A DNA stretch of 64,000 nucleotides from a virus: positions 1 to 64,000 of IMG/VR virus record IMGVR_UViG_3300039159_000275. The stretch is one strand, 5' to 3'. Positions 16,810-25,875 of this stretch are shown one piece after another. The notes under the pieces are model-generated. The model was given only the letters and a program-made list of their open reading frames with translations, was not told where the DNA came from and made no database searches. A program made the translations under genes and the position numbers. Numbering within the stretch: the first letter of the stretch is position 1; every line of letters begins with the position of its first letter.

Positions 16810-18879
16810 ATGCGACTATGTCTTTTTTCAAGTTATTCAGAAAAGAACACTATTGACAATTATATAAAATATTATATTAAAGAACTAAGTAATCATTTTG
16901 ATAAGATTATTTTTATTACTAATCATCGTCAAATAGATATAGAAGATACTAAGTTTTTAAATGAAAATAATATCGTTTTAAAGTTAGTTGAAAATAAAGG
17001 TTATGACTTTGGTATGTATTATCATGTGATTAAAGATTTAGATGTTAAAGACATTCAAATATTAGGATTGGTTAATGATAGTTGTATTCTTTTTAAACGT
17101 TTAGATAATTTTTTTACATGGTTTAACAATCAGAAAATAGATTTAGGTGGATTTACTGATTCAATTACATATCAAAAACATATTCAATCATATTTTTGGG
17201 TCTTTAAGAAAAGAGTTATTCATTTTGTAAAAGACTATTTTCTTAAACATGGTATTATTGAAAATGTTGCTGATTTAATTCTAACATATGAATTAGGTTT
17301 TTGTAAGCATTTATTGGATAACGATTTTAAAATAGCTGCATTATATAATCAAAAACTGTTTGATAATTATGATGGAAATATGTCAACTGAGATAGTTGAA
17401 AAACTTTTAGAAAAAGGTATTCCTTTAATTAAAAGAAAAGTTATTTATAAACATTTTAGAGCAGACGAAGTTTCTTATTTACAACATAAAAATATTGATT
17501 TTAATAAAGATTATAAAACATTGCTTTATTTATATGGTGATAAACCCATTTTAGATTATGTTCTGCAATCCCATCGTTTAAAAATTTATCAAATTTATTA
17601 TGATGTTGAACAGATTAAACAACTTTCACCAAACACAATGCCTTTTTATAACTCAAAATTGTCAGTATATTTTGAAAATGATTTATTAAAAGATTTTTAT
17701 TACAATAATAAAATAGATTCAGATTATTTTGGCATTTTATCCTGGAGATTTAATTCTAAAAATGGTTTTACATTTTCACCAGAAATGATAGACGGTGATT
17801 ATGATGCATATGTTTTTGAAGGATTAATACAATCACATGATGTTTTTTATGACTCTGTTAGATGTCATCCATATTTCATGGACATATTTAAAAAAGTGTT
17901 ACAGCATCTTAAAATAGATGTAACAATTAAACCAATGTTGGGGTTATATCAAAATTCAATTATTGCAAAGCAATCTGTTTTTAAAAAATATATGGAAGAA
18001 TATTTACTTCCAACAATGGATTTTTTAAACAATATGGATAAGAAATTTCCAGAATTAAATCAAAAGCTTTGGGCAGATGCTAAATATAAATATGATCCAG
18101 CTTTAACCGAAAGATTACATCAACAAACTGGTAAACCATATTACACTTATCATACGTTTATTTGTGAACGTCTTTGGTCAGTATATTGTTTAGTTAATGA
18201 TTTAAAATTAAAAATTGTAACAACAAATAATAAAACATCACTAATATCATTAGTTCAAGGAAAGTCTGCTCCATTACTATATGTTGAAACTGGATCTATT
18301 GTAGAAGAAATTAAAAAACCTATAACAATTCATTCGCCTACTATCATAGATAAAACAAAGGAACATGCTATTTGCATTTTTCATACATCGGATTGTCATA
18401 GTTTAGAAAAAATAAATCAACAAAACACAATATACGATTTTTATTTAACATCATTTGATAATTTAGATATTTCAAAATGGCATAAATCATTTAAAAAACA
18501 TAAAATAATGTCTCAAAATATTATAGCAGATGTTGAATCAAGAATCACTAAACAGAGTCTAGCAAATGTATATGCAGCAAGTGCTGTTAGTCAATTAATT
18601 ATTGAACAAGAAAACATTTCTAAACAAAAGTATAAAACTATAGTAATGTGTAGCAGTTTATCTGGTCTTGGCAATTTAATAGATTTTCATAAATTGAAAA
18701 TGAATACTAACACAATATATGTTAAAAAAGGAAATCAAAAATATTGGTTTGGAAAAGCTGATGTAATGTCTGTTTTTGTTAATTTTTTTACAGAACATAA
18801 ATTTTTCTCAGATGGAGCTATTGAAGAAATTATTGTTCAATTTGCTTTAAGAAGAAATATAAAAATTATTGAATGTTAA
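16810..18879 (+). CDS. Large multi-domain glycosyltransferase-like protein, RgpF type N-terminus
   Basis: 689 residues from ATG 16810; a TTG three bases earlier is also in frame. The N-terminal ~220 residues match rhamnan synthesis F (RgpF) proteins: MRLCLFSSYSEKN, YYIKELSNHFDKIIFIT, ENKGYDFG, LVNDSCI, FTDS and IQSYFWVF. The middle (about 290-480) has a block DYDAYVFEGLIQSHD and later FICERLWSVYCLV, reminiscent of glycan-processing domains appended to capsule glycosyltransferases. The last ~180 residues are unassigned. It probably adds or assembles a rhamnose-like sugar chain. The stop overlaps the region of the next gene start. Confidence 0.7.
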   Translation: MRLCLFSSYSEKNTIDNYIKYYIKELSNHFDKIIFITNHRQIDIEDTKFLNENNIVLKLVENKGYDFGMYYHVIKDLDVKDIQILGLVNDSCILFKRLDNFFTWFNNQKIDLGGFTDSITYQKHIQSYFWVFKKRVIHFVKDYFLKHGIIENVADLILTYELGFCKHLLDNDFKIAALYNQKLFDNYDGNMSTEIVEKLLEKGIPLIKRKVIYKHFRADEVSYLQHKNIDFNKDYKTLLYLYGDKPILDYVLQSHRLKIYQIYYDVEQIKQLSPNTMPFYNSKLSVYFENDLLKDFYYNNKIDSDYFGILSWRFNSKNGFTFSPEMIDGDYDAYVFEGLIQSHDVFYDSVRCHPYFMDIFKKVLQHLKIDVTIKPMLGLYQNSIIAKQSVFKKYMEEYLLPTMDFLNNMDKKFPELNQKLWADAKYKYDPALTERLHQQTGKPYYTYHTFICERLWSVYCLVNDLKLKIVTTNNKTSLISLVQGKSAPLLYVETGSIVEEIKKPITIHSPTIIDKTKEHAICIFHTSDCHSLEKINQQNTIYDFYLTSFDNLDISKWHKSFKKHKIMSQNIIADVESRITKQSLANVYAASAVSQLIIEQENISKQKYKTIVMCSSLSGLGNLIDFHKLKMNTNTIYVKKGNQKYWFGKADVMSVFVNFFTEHKFFSDGAIEEIIVQFALRRNIKIIEC

Positions 18880-18887
18880 AAAATATT

Positions 18888-19754
18888 ATGAAAGTTTTAA
18901 TAGGTTGTATTTTTTTTAGAGATTATACTGGCTCAGAGCTATACGTTTATGAGTTAGCAATTAAATTAATAACATTGGGTTGTGAAGTACATGTTATAAC
19001 AGCTCATTTGGGTGGACCTTTGACTGATCAAGCAATTAAAAATGGCATATATGTACACCATTTATCAAATGCACCTGATATTGAATTTGATATAATTCAT
19101 ACTCAGCATGTACCAATTACTGAAAATTTAATAGCAATATATCCAAACATTCCTAAAATAACAACAATTCATTCCGAAATTATTGATTTGGAAAGACCTG
19201 TTCTTCATCCAACTATACATCGATTTATAGCAATTAGACCTGAAATAAAAGAGTATTTAAAAAACTTTAACATACTTCAAGAAAATATTCAAGTCATTTA
19301 TAACCCAATTGATGAAACAAGATTCTTTAAAAAAGAATTACCATCTGAGAATTTTATATTATTTGTTGGCTCTTTAGAAAGTTTAAGAAGAAATGCTATA
19401 TTTGAAACGTCTAAATATGCAGAAGAAAATGGTAAAGAACTTTGGATAGTTGGAAAGAATCATTCAAATTATTTAAACGAGTTGTTGCAAAAACAACATG
19501 TTAAATTTATAAACGTAGTACAAAATGTTGAAGAATATGTTCATCGTTGTGATGAAACATCTGGAATATTATTAGGAAGAACAACCATTGAAGGTTGGAT
19601 GTGTAATAAACCAGGTTGGATATATTCGGTTAATTCTCAAGGTGCTATTTTAGATAAACAAAAATATGAAGTTCCTTTAGATGTTGAAAAATATCACGCG
19701 ATAAATGTAGCAAAATCAATTAAAAAAATATATGAAGAAGTAATTTTATTATGA
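18888..19754 (+). CDS. Family 4-type GT-B glycosyltransferase
   Basis: 288 residues from ATG 18888 (MKVLIGCIFF); an ATG at 18873 would overlap the previous stop. GT4-like features: YTGSELYVYELAIKLI near the N-terminus, VIYNPID at the domain junction, ILFVGSLESLRRN, and the C-terminal donor-binding GRTTIEGWMCNKPGWIY. These are retaining transferases that extend polysaccharides. The stop overlaps the next start (19751-19754). Shorter than the usual 350-400 residues, mostly in the C-terminal domain. Confidence 0.8.
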   Translation: MKVLIGCIFFRDYTGSELYVYELAIKLITLGCEVHVITAHLGGPLTDQAIKNGIYVHHLSNAPDIEFDIIHTQHVPITENLIAIYPNIPKITTIHSEIIDLERPVLHPTIHRFIAIRPEIKEYLKNFNILQENIQVIYNPIDETRFFKKELPSENFILFVGSLESLRRNAIFETSKYAEENGKELWIVGKNHSNYLNELLQKQHVKFINVVQNVEEYVHRCDETSGILLGRTTIEGWMCNKPGWIYSVNSQGAILDKQKYEVPLDVEKYHAINVAKSIKKIYEEVILL

Positions 19755-20464
19755 TTATTTTAACAACACTTTATAATTGTGAAACATATATCGAAAGAGC
19801 TCTTAAAACTATAAAGTCTCAAACATATACTAATTTCAAATGTTATATTTTAGATGATTTATCAACTGATAATTCAGTGCGTGTAGCAAAAGCATTTATA
19901 CAAAATGATGATCGTTTTATTTTAGTAACAAATACTGTTAAAATGTATCAACCTGGTAATTATGATCAAATTATTAGAAATTTATCAAATGATGAAATTT
20001 GCGTAGAAGTTGATGGTGATGATTATTTACCAGACAATCAAGTTTTTGAAAGAATTAAAAAAGTTTATGATGATCAGTCTATTTGGCTAGCAAATGGTAA
20101 TTTTATTTATCATGATGGTAGACAAGGTTTTGCAAAAGAACCATCATCGTTTGAAAACATTAGAAATTTAGTGCCATTTTCTTTATCACATATTAGAACG
20201 TGGAAAGCTTTTTTATGGAATAAAATTCGTCAAGAAGATTTAAAAGATTCGATAGGTAACTATTGGCAAGTGGCAGGTGATTTAGCTTTTATGTTTCCAA
20301 TGTTTGAAATGGCTGGACGAGAACATTATAAATTCCTACAAGAGATTAATTATATTTACAATGAGGCCAATCCATTAAATGATCATAAAGTCAATATGAC
20401 AAATGTTAATCGAATAGTTTCAATAATTAGAAACATGCCTCCTTATCAAAAACTTGTGTTATAA
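19751..20464 (+). CDS. Family 2 glycosyltransferase
   Basis: 237 residues with the canonical GT2 layout: ILTTLYNCETYIERAL, SQTYTNFKCYILDD, STDNS, and the metal-binding VEVDGDDYLPD around residue 90. It overlaps the GT4-like gene by ATGA and is the last gene of the rightward glycan block. No hairpin terminator is visible directly downstream. Donor and acceptor unknown. Confidence 0.87.
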   Translation: MIILTTLYNCETYIERALKTIKSQTYTNFKCYILDDLSTDNSVRVAKAFIQNDDRFILVTNTVKMYQPGNYDQIIRNLSNDEICVEVDGDDYLPDNQVFERIKKVYDDQSIWLANGNFIYHDGRQGFAKEPSSFENIRNLVPFSLSHIRTWKAFLWNKIRQEDLKDSIGNYWQVAGDLAFMFPMFEMAGREHYKFLQEINYIYNEANPLNDHKVNMTNVNRIVSIIRNMPPYQKLVL

Positions 20465-20487
20465 TTTTTTAATCTCACTTTCATAAT

Positions 20488-20495
20488 TATATTTG
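20488..20495 (+). promoter_or_regulatory. Candidate Bacteroidota-type -7 element TATATTTG
   Basis: TATATTTG fits the TAnnTTTG -7 consensus of Bacteroidota and lies 69 bases before the small ORF at 20565. No convincing -33 TTTG is seen at the usual distance, so confidence is low. The same ATTAnnTTTGT context recurs at 25784, 25874 and 44009. Confidence 0.3.
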
Positions 20496-20564
20496 TTTAA
20501 AAATTAATTTATGATATACAAGTTAATACGATTATAATTGTTCTTTAAATAAACACTAAACTTA

Positions 20565-20665
20565 ATGGCAAAAACAGAAAAACAAAACTTTTCGGAAGTG
20601 ACTACACAAGACCTAAAAAAGGTGCACCAAAAGTAAGACCAGCACATCAACAACCAAAGAAGTAA
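20565..20665 (+). pseudogene. Frameshifted small basic protein
   Basis: ATG 20565 opens MAKTEKQNF and ends in frame at 20636. A second frame, entered near the A-rich stretch about 20571-20588, reads KLFGSDYTRPKKGAPKV and then RPAHQQPKK to a stop at 20663-20665. That second reading is basic and protein-like, whereas the first is not. A single-base indel (mutation, sequencing error in an A run, or recoding) would join them into a ~33-residue basic peptide. Function unknown. Confidence 0.35.
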
Positions 20666-20791
20666 TGCAAGACCTTCTATAACTCATTGATTATCAAATA
20701 TTTAAATTTTTATTTGAAATATGTCAAGGAAATGGCTAATTTGACAAAAATTTGTATTATATTAGCATAATTATTTAACCATTTGAATTCT

Positions 20792-22642
20792 ATGACAGAT
20801 TACGAACAACATACAGAACAGGAACTTTTGGACCTCTATAATCAAGCTAAAGAAGCTTATTATGGTACAGAAGAACCAATCATGACAGATGTTGAATTTG
20901 ATAATTTAGAACAATATTTAATCGCAGAATACGATCTGCAAAAGCATGTTGGAATGCTTACTGAAACAGGTAAAAAAATTAAACATTGGAATCAAATGCT
21001 ATCACTTGCTAAAGTGAAAATTGGTGATGATGGTTTTACAGACGAAAATAAAGTTGCTTTAGAAAAACATCTTAAAAGTAGTAACGATATTATAAATTAT
21101 CGAATTTCGGTAAAGCTTGATGGTTTAGCAATGGATTGTTCTTATTCAAAAGGAAAACTTTTAACAATTGCAACTCGCGGAACTGGTGAACAAGGTGCAG
21201 ATGTTACTGAAAAATTCCGTTCAAGAGTTCCTGAAACAATCGATATAAAAGATGACATTTCAATTCGAGTTGAATGTTGTATGTCAAAACAAAATTTTGA
21301 AAAACATTACGCATCACAATATACACATGCCAGAAATCTTGTATCTGGTATTAAAAACGATTTAAATCCAAATGATCCACGATTGAAGCATGTAGACTTA
21401 ATAGCAGTTGATGCAATTTATCGAAATGGAATTGTTGTTTCTTTTGATGATATTAAAAAAAACACTGGTTTCCAAATTGTTGAATTTGTAACATTTAACA
21501 ATTTTTCAGAAATTAAAAAAATATACGAAGATTTTAACAAGAGAAGATCTTCTATAGATTATCCAAATGATGGTCTTGTTGTTTTTCGTAACATCTTAAA
21601 TGAAATACGAACACATAATGGTCATGATCCAAAAGATGTTATTGCAATTAAATTTCCACCAGAAAAATTTACAACAACTGTTAAAGGTATTTATTGGGCA
21701 CTTTCAAAACATGGAAAATATATTCCAGTTGTTTTATTGAATCCAGTTCGTATCGATGGTCGAATGATTGGAAAAGTTTCAGGATATAATTATAGTAACG
21801 TTAAATCGTTGGGTATCTCTATAGGAGCAATTGTTGAAATCGCAATCATGGGAGATATTATTCCAGCTGTTAAATCAGTTATTAAACCATCAACAGTTGA
21901 ATTAACAATACCTTTAGATGCAGTTGTTGATGGAGTACATTTAAAAGCAACCGGATCAGAAGAAAAAATGCACCGCGCAAGATTTATTGCTGGTGTAATA
22001 ACTTTAGAATTTGATGGAATAGGTAGTTCAGGTGTTGGAAATCTTTTTGATACTATTTCAAATAAAGGTATAAAAGATTTTGATTACACCGAAATCTTCA
22101 AACCATACGTTGATGAAAATTATTTGCTTTGCATTGGTAATTCTGCTTCAAAAAAGATGTTTAAAAGAATACTTGCAATTAAAAAAGAAGGAATTCAACT
22201 TCGTAAAGTTATTCAAGCACTTGGTTTAACAGGTCTTGGTGAAAGCATGTCTATTCAAGTAGCAAGATATTATTCAAATTTAGAACCAGATTGGTTTGGT
22301 TTAGAAAAGAAAATCATTGAATCTTCATGTAATGGTGAATATTCAATTGCAATTAATAAAGCAATCAACAGTTTAAAAGCATCGGCTGTGATTTTACATC
22401 TCGAAGAAGAGAAAAAAGTAATTGCAAACGAATTTAGATATATGCTTACAGGTTCTCCAAAGAACTTTGGTTTCAAAACAAAAGAAGAATTCAAATCAAC
22501 ATTACCATCAAATTGGGTTGAAGTAGATAATTTAAAACAAGCACATATGCTTATTACAGATGATATGGCTTCAATATCATCAAAAATGAAATCAGCACAG
22601 CAATTAAAATTAAAAATACAAACATATGGAGACAAAAATTAA
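20792..22642 (+). CDS. ligA: NAD-dependent DNA ligase without zinc-finger cysteines
   Basis: 616 residues from ATG 20792; an upstream in-frame TTG at 20783 is less likely. Ia-like N-terminus (LLDLYNQAKEAYYGTEEPIMTD), adenylation motif KLDG near residue 108, then TRGTGEQGADVTEKF, YTHARNLVSG, DGLVVF and AIKFPPE. OB-fold residues GAIVEIAIMGDIIPAV follow. The four-cysteine zinc finger expected next is absent: the segment VDGVHLKATGSEEKMHRAR has no Cys. The HhH region and a C-terminal BRCT-like domain (MLTGSPKNFG, HMLITDDMAS) are present. It seals nicks using NAD+. Phages related to T4 usually carry ATP-dependent ligase instead. Confidence 0.93.
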   Translation: MTDYEQHTEQELLDLYNQAKEAYYGTEEPIMTDVEFDNLEQYLIAEYDLQKHVGMLTETGKKIKHWNQMLSLAKVKIGDDGFTDENKVALEKHLKSSNDIINYRISVKLDGLAMDCSYSKGKLLTIATRGTGEQGADVTEKFRSRVPETIDIKDDISIRVECCMSKQNFEKHYASQYTHARNLVSGIKNDLNPNDPRLKHVDLIAVDAIYRNGIVVSFDDIKKNTGFQIVEFVTFNNFSEIKKIYEDFNKRRSSIDYPNDGLVVFRNILNEIRTHNGHDPKDVIAIKFPPEKFTTTVKGIYWALSKHGKYIPVVLLNPVRIDGRMIGKVSGYNYSNVKSLGISIGAIVEIAIMGDIIPAVKSVIKPSTVELTIPLDAVVDGVHLKATGSEEKMHRARFIAGVITLEFDGIGSSGVGNLFDTISNKGIKDFDYTEIFKPYVDENYLLCIGNSASKKMFKRILAIKKEGIQLRKVIQALGLTGLGESMSIQVARYYSNLEPDWFGLEKKIIESSCNGEYSIAINKAINSLKASAVILHLEEEKKVIANEFRYMLTGSPKNFGFKTKEEFKSTLPSNWVEVDNLKQAHMLITDDMASISSKMKSAQQLKLKIQTYGDKN

Positions 22643-22777
22643 AAATTCAAAAAATGTTACAAGAAGTTATTAGAAGTTATAGCAGGTAATAATGTCACGT
22701 TTTAAAAATAATTTAGCCTTTTAATTAAACTTTATAAATTTTTTTAGTATTTTTATTAAAATATTACAACAATAATA

Positions 22778-23917
22778 ATGGCAGATATAACAGTAATGAA
22801 AATTGGTAATCATACCGTAGATTTTTCAAAAGAACAAAATCACAATGCTGAAGAAATCAAAGATTTGATAAAACTATTAGCATCAAATAAAGAAAACACC
22901 ATTCGTTATTACGGCAAAATCAGAGGTAAATTTGACAATGCGCCGTCCAATGTTTTATTACACGATATTGTTAAACCAGAATTTTCAAATGCTTCTTTAA
23001 CTGGCTTAATAGGGCCTCCAATTTTAGATAATGTTTTTTTAATAAATTCTTCGATTAATTTCTTTGGTGGTAAAGACGATCCTTATACTTTAAAGACTTT
23101 TGATTTAGTTACACATGCTAAAAAAATTACTTTCTATTTTGTTGATTCATTATTAGGTTTTCATACAGATTTGGATATTTCTAAAAGAGATTGGAAAGAT
23201 AAATATTCCGATTTACAATTACATGTTCCAGAACAAATTGTAAAAGCAATTACTCATTATTACGATTTTGATGCAGCTCTTAAAAAGATTCAAAAAACAA
23301 AACGTGATAAAAAATCAATACCTTATTTTACAAAAGATTCAATTCAACATTTTCCAATGTATAAATGGCATTATTTATTAATGCCAGAAAAAGAAATTAA
23401 AGACATATTAAAATACGATCTAACATTTGGTGGTAATCCAAGACACAAACTAAGATTAAATGCAATCGATAAATTTTTACTATCTGCTAAAAATGTAAAT
23501 GTTGATTTATTTGGTTCATGTACACCGGAACATTTTAATAAAACTGCTGAAGATATTTCAACAAATGTTAAATTTAACGGTACTATTACTTTCAATGAAT
23601 TAATTGAAAACTATAGCAGTAGCGTTGCAACGGTTTTATTGGCCGATTTAGATTCTGATAAAATGTTTACTGGTAGAATTGGTCATTCTCCTTTAGCAGG
23701 AGTTCCTTTATTGGTTGAACAATCATGTGATCCTAAAAGAATGTTATTTGGTGATATGAATGTTTATTTTACAACCGTTGAAGAATTAGAAAAATTAACA
23801 ATTGAATTAAAAAATAATTTAACATATAGAAGAGAAATTGTTGAAAAACAAAGAGCTCTTGTAAAATACACTTGGCAGGAATTAAGAGAATTTTTTGAAA
23901 ATGTTATATTAAAATAA
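22778..23917 (+). CDS. Putative GT-B glycosyltransferase
   Basis: 379 residues. The C-terminal half looks like a GT-B nucleotide-sugar domain: NVNVDLFGSCTPEHF, FNELIENYSSSVATVLLADL, TGRIGHSPLAGVPLLVEQ, then VEELEKLTIELKNN and a final helix with YTWQELREFF. The N-terminal half has no clear motif. It could act on glycans or on modified phage DNA, as T4 glucosyltransferases do; the sequence does not decide. Stands alone between ligA (135-base gap with nothing recognisable) and a group of small membrane ORFs. Confidence 0.55.
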   Translation: MADITVMKIGNHTVDFSKEQNHNAEEIKDLIKLLASNKENTIRYYGKIRGKFDNAPSNVLLHDIVKPEFSNASLTGLIGPPILDNVFLINSSINFFGGKDDPYTLKTFDLVTHAKKITFYFVDSLLGFHTDLDISKRDWKDKYSDLQLHVPEQIVKAITHYYDFDAALKKIQKTKRDKKSIPYFTKDSIQHFPMYKWHYLLMPEKEIKDILKYDLTFGGNPRHKLRLNAIDKFLLSAKNVNVDLFGSCTPEHFNKTAEDISTNVKFNGTITFNELIENYSSSVATVLLADLDSDKMFTGRIGHSPLAGVPLLVEQSCDPKRMLFGDMNVYFTTVEELEKLTIELKNNLTYRREIVEKQRALVKYTWQELREFFENVILK

Positions 23918-23937
23918 GATACAGAAATTAATCAATA

Positions 23938-24036
23938 ATGTATAAATCACTCACTGTAATCGCGTTAGGTCTATTTAATATTATGCATGCTGTACATCAT
24001 AGAAAACATGCTAAAAAAGACATTAAAAAACCATAA
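23938..24036 (+). CDS. Small His-rich membrane-like peptide, 32 aa
   Basis: MYKSLTVIALGLFNIM is a short hydrophobic helix, followed by a His/Lys-rich tail (HAVHHRKHAKKDIKKP). The ORF lies 20 bases after the GT-B gene and 22 before the next small membrane protein. Size and layout are typical of phage envelope-directed micro-proteins. No homologue recognised. Confidence 0.5.
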   Translation: MYKSLTVIALGLFNIMHAVHHRKHAKKDIKKP

Positions 24037-24058
24037 CTTAATATCATAACTTAATACC

Positions 24059-24286
24059 ATGCTAAAAAAATTATTAATTGATAACGTTTCAACCGATTTT
24101 TTACTTGGTGTATTATGTTTAATGCTTCTTATAATATCAATATACATTCTATATAAGGTAATTCAAAATGTTAAATGGTGGAATAGATCAAAAAAATATG
24201 TTAAAGAAAAAATGAAACTAAATGATCTTGTTTACATATCAACATATGAAAAGATTTGGAAATTTATCTGCTGTAATGTTAGATAA
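24059..24286 (+). CDS. Small single-pass membrane protein, 75 aa
   Basis: One strong transmembrane helix (FLLGVLCLMLLIISIYILY, residues about 14-32), then a basic, probably cytoplasmic segment (NRSKKYVKEKMK). The C-terminal ~20 residues overlap the start of another ORF in a different frame. Could be a host-envelope modifier, but nothing more specific is visible. Confidence 0.6.
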   Translation: MLKKLLIDNVSTDFLLGVLCLMLLIISIYILYKVIQNVKWWNRSKKYVKEKMKLNDLVYISTYEKIWKFICCNVR

Positions 24287-24401
24287 TCATGGACCAAATA
24301 TAGCATTTCATCACTCAATTGATCCTTTAGAAGTTATTTCATTTATTGAAGAGAACTTTAATTTATCAGATAAAACAAGTGGATTAGTAATTTTAAAATA
24401 A
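24246..24401 (+). CDS. Small hypothetical protein, 51 aa
   Basis: MKRFGNLSAVMLDNHGPNI then AFHHSIDPLEVISFIEENF and a tail ending GLVILK. The composition is much more protein-like than the end of the overlapping membrane ORF, and the stop is 12 bases before glf. A start at ATG 24222 (59 residues) is also possible. The overlap of 41 bases suggests coupling, or a frameshift joining the two. Confidence 0.5.
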   Translation: MKRFGNLSAVMLDNHGPNIAFHHSIDPLEVISFIEENFNLSDKTSGLVILK

Positions 24402-24413
24402 ATCTTAAATCTT

Positions 24414-25601
24414 ATGAATATTATAAAAAATGTAAATGATCTTGATAAAAAATATGATTTTATTGTGATAGGTGCTGGTTTATCCAGTTCTGTTTTTGTT
24501 TCATTAGCAAAAGAAAAATATAAAATTTTAATAATTGAAAAACAATCAGTAATTGGAGGAAATTTAAGAACTGATAATATTGAAGGTGTTCAAGTTCATA
24601 TGAAAGGTGCACATTTGATGCATCATAATAGTGATGAAATTCAGAAATTTTTGGAAAAACATTGTGAATGGGAAAATTATACTCATAATGTTGTAGCTGA
24701 AACTGGCAATGAAATGGTGCAGTTACCATTTAATCTAATGACTTTTAGACAATTGTTTAAAGATTGTGTAAGTATTTCAGATATTAAAAACAGAATTGAT
24801 TTAGAAATAAAAGAATATGGATTAATAAATCAACCATTAAATTTAGAAGAACAAGCAATATCAATGGTAGGTACAACTATTTACAATAAATTGATTAAAG
24901 GATATACCGAAAAGCAATGGGGTAAAAAATGTACAGATTTGCCGGCTAATATTATTAAAAGATTACCTTTAAGATTTAATTTTGATAATACTTATTTTAA
25001 TGAAGCCAAATATCAAATTTTACCTAAAGATGGTAGTTATACAAATTTTATACAAAATATGCTTCAATCTGAGGAAAATGTTGATATTTTATTAAATTAT
25101 AATTGGAATATAAATGATAAAAATTTATTATTAAAAAATAATTTAAAAGAAAATGGAAAAGTGATATATTCCGGTCCTATTGATGAACTTTTAAATTATG
25201 AATATGGATATTTAGAATATAGATCATTACAATTTGATATTGAAGTACATAAAAACACAGATAATTATCAAGGTAATAGTGTTGTAAATTACACAAATTC
25301 AAATGTTAAATATACTAGAATAATAGAACATAATCATTTTAAACCAAACATTAAAAACAGATACGCAGTAACAACAACTGAATATCCTATTGATTACATT
25401 CCAAATGTAACAGAACCATATTATCCAATATCAGATGATCGCAATAAAGAATTATATAAAAAATATCAAAAATTAGCATTAGAAAAATTTCCTAACACTG
25501 TAATTATTGGTAGATTGGGTCTTTATGTTTATATTGATATGCATCAATGTATTAATATGACATTAAAAACAACCGAAAAAATTCTTAATGAATATAATTG
25601 A
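24414..25601 (+). CDS. glf: UDP-galactopyranose mutase
   Basis: 395-residue FAD enzyme: dinucleotide-binding VIGAGLSSSVFVSLAKE, IEKQSVIGGNLRTD, the substrate-side block KGAHLMHHNSDE, EWENYTHNVVAE, LPFNLMTFRQLF, YTEKQWGKKC, and FNEAKYQILPKDGSYT. These follow the order seen in bacterial Glf. It interconverts UDP-galactopyranose and UDP-galactofuranose, providing Galf for glycan synthesis. It extends the sugar-nucleotide repertoire beyond the main glycan island 4 kb upstream. Followed by two chained micro-ORFs. Confidence 0.92.
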   Translation: MNIIKNVNDLDKKYDFIVIGAGLSSSVFVSLAKEKYKILIIEKQSVIGGNLRTDNIEGVQVHMKGAHLMHHNSDEIQKFLEKHCEWENYTHNVVAETGNEMVQLPFNLMTFRQLFKDCVSISDIKNRIDLEIKEYGLINQPLNLEEQAISMVGTTIYNKLIKGYTEKQWGKKCTDLPANIIKRLPLRFNFDNTYFNEAKYQILPKDGSYTNFIQNMLQSEENVDILLNYNWNINDKNLLLKNNLKENGKVIYSGPIDELLNYEYGYLEYRSLQFDIEVHKNTDNYQGNSVVNYTNSNVKYTRIIEHNHFKPNIKNRYAVTTTEYPIDYIPNVTEPYYPISDDRNKELYKKYQKLALEKFPNTVIIGRLGLYVYIDMHQCINMTLKTTEKILNEYN

Positions 25602-25671
25602 CAATTTTTTTAATAAAACTGCACAATGTGTAGGTAAAATATGGATAACTTTAAATAAAAAGATAAAATGA
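25588..25671 (+). CDS. Micro-ORF, 27 aa
   Basis: Starts inside the end of glf in another frame (MNIIDNFFNKTAQCVGKIW...) and ends at TGA 25669-25671, which overlaps the next micro-ORF start as ATGA. The overlapping chain glf to 25588 to 25668 argues for translation. Function unknown. Confidence 0.35.
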   Translation: MNIIDNFFNKTAQCVGKIWITLNKKIK

Positions 25672-25754
25672 TATTATTAGAAGAATTACAAAAATATAAA
25701 ATAGAAGGTTGGGAAAGAGGTAGATTTAGTACTAAAAAACATGAAAATAAGTGA
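25668..25754 (+). CDS. Micro-ORF, 28 aa
   Basis: MILLEELQKYKIEGWERGR then FSTKKHENK. It begins in the stop of the previous micro-ORF (ATGA overlap). Amphipathic, charged, no known motif. The remaining 159 bases before the next gene hold the two promoter candidates. Confidence 0.35.
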   Translation: MILLEELQKYKIEGWERGRFSTKKHENK

Positions 25755-25758
25755 TATT

Positions 25759-25793
25759 TTTGTTTTATTTGTCGTATAAATTGATTAAATTTG
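25759..25793 (+). promoter_or_regulatory. Candidate Bacteroidota-type promoter (distal)
   Basis: TTTG at 25759-25762 and TAAATTTG at 25786-25793 with 23 bases between; a second TTTG is at 25768. This fits the -33 TTTG / -7 TAnnTTTG consensus at the long end of allowed spacing. The core TTGATTAAATTTGTA is nearly repeated 90 bases downstream. Confidence 0.45.
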
Positions 25794-25875
25794 TATAGCA
25801 GTAATTGTGTCAGAATGGTTGGTTAGTTAGTTAAACAAATGGTTTAAGTATGTTCTATAAATCAACCATATTGAT

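Larger units (their letters stand above)
20465..20791. other. Non-coding gap between glycan island and ligase
   Basis: 327 bases without a confident gene. It contains a TAnnTTTG promoter-like element (20488-20495) and a frameshifted small basic ORF (20565-20665), both listed separately. The last 120 bases before ligA are very AT-rich with no clear promoter match or hairpin. Confidence 0.6.

Noticed and set aside
22270-22635. Minus-strand ORF inside ligA
   Set aside because: Fully antisense to the conserved BRCT/HhH part of LigA; no independent support.
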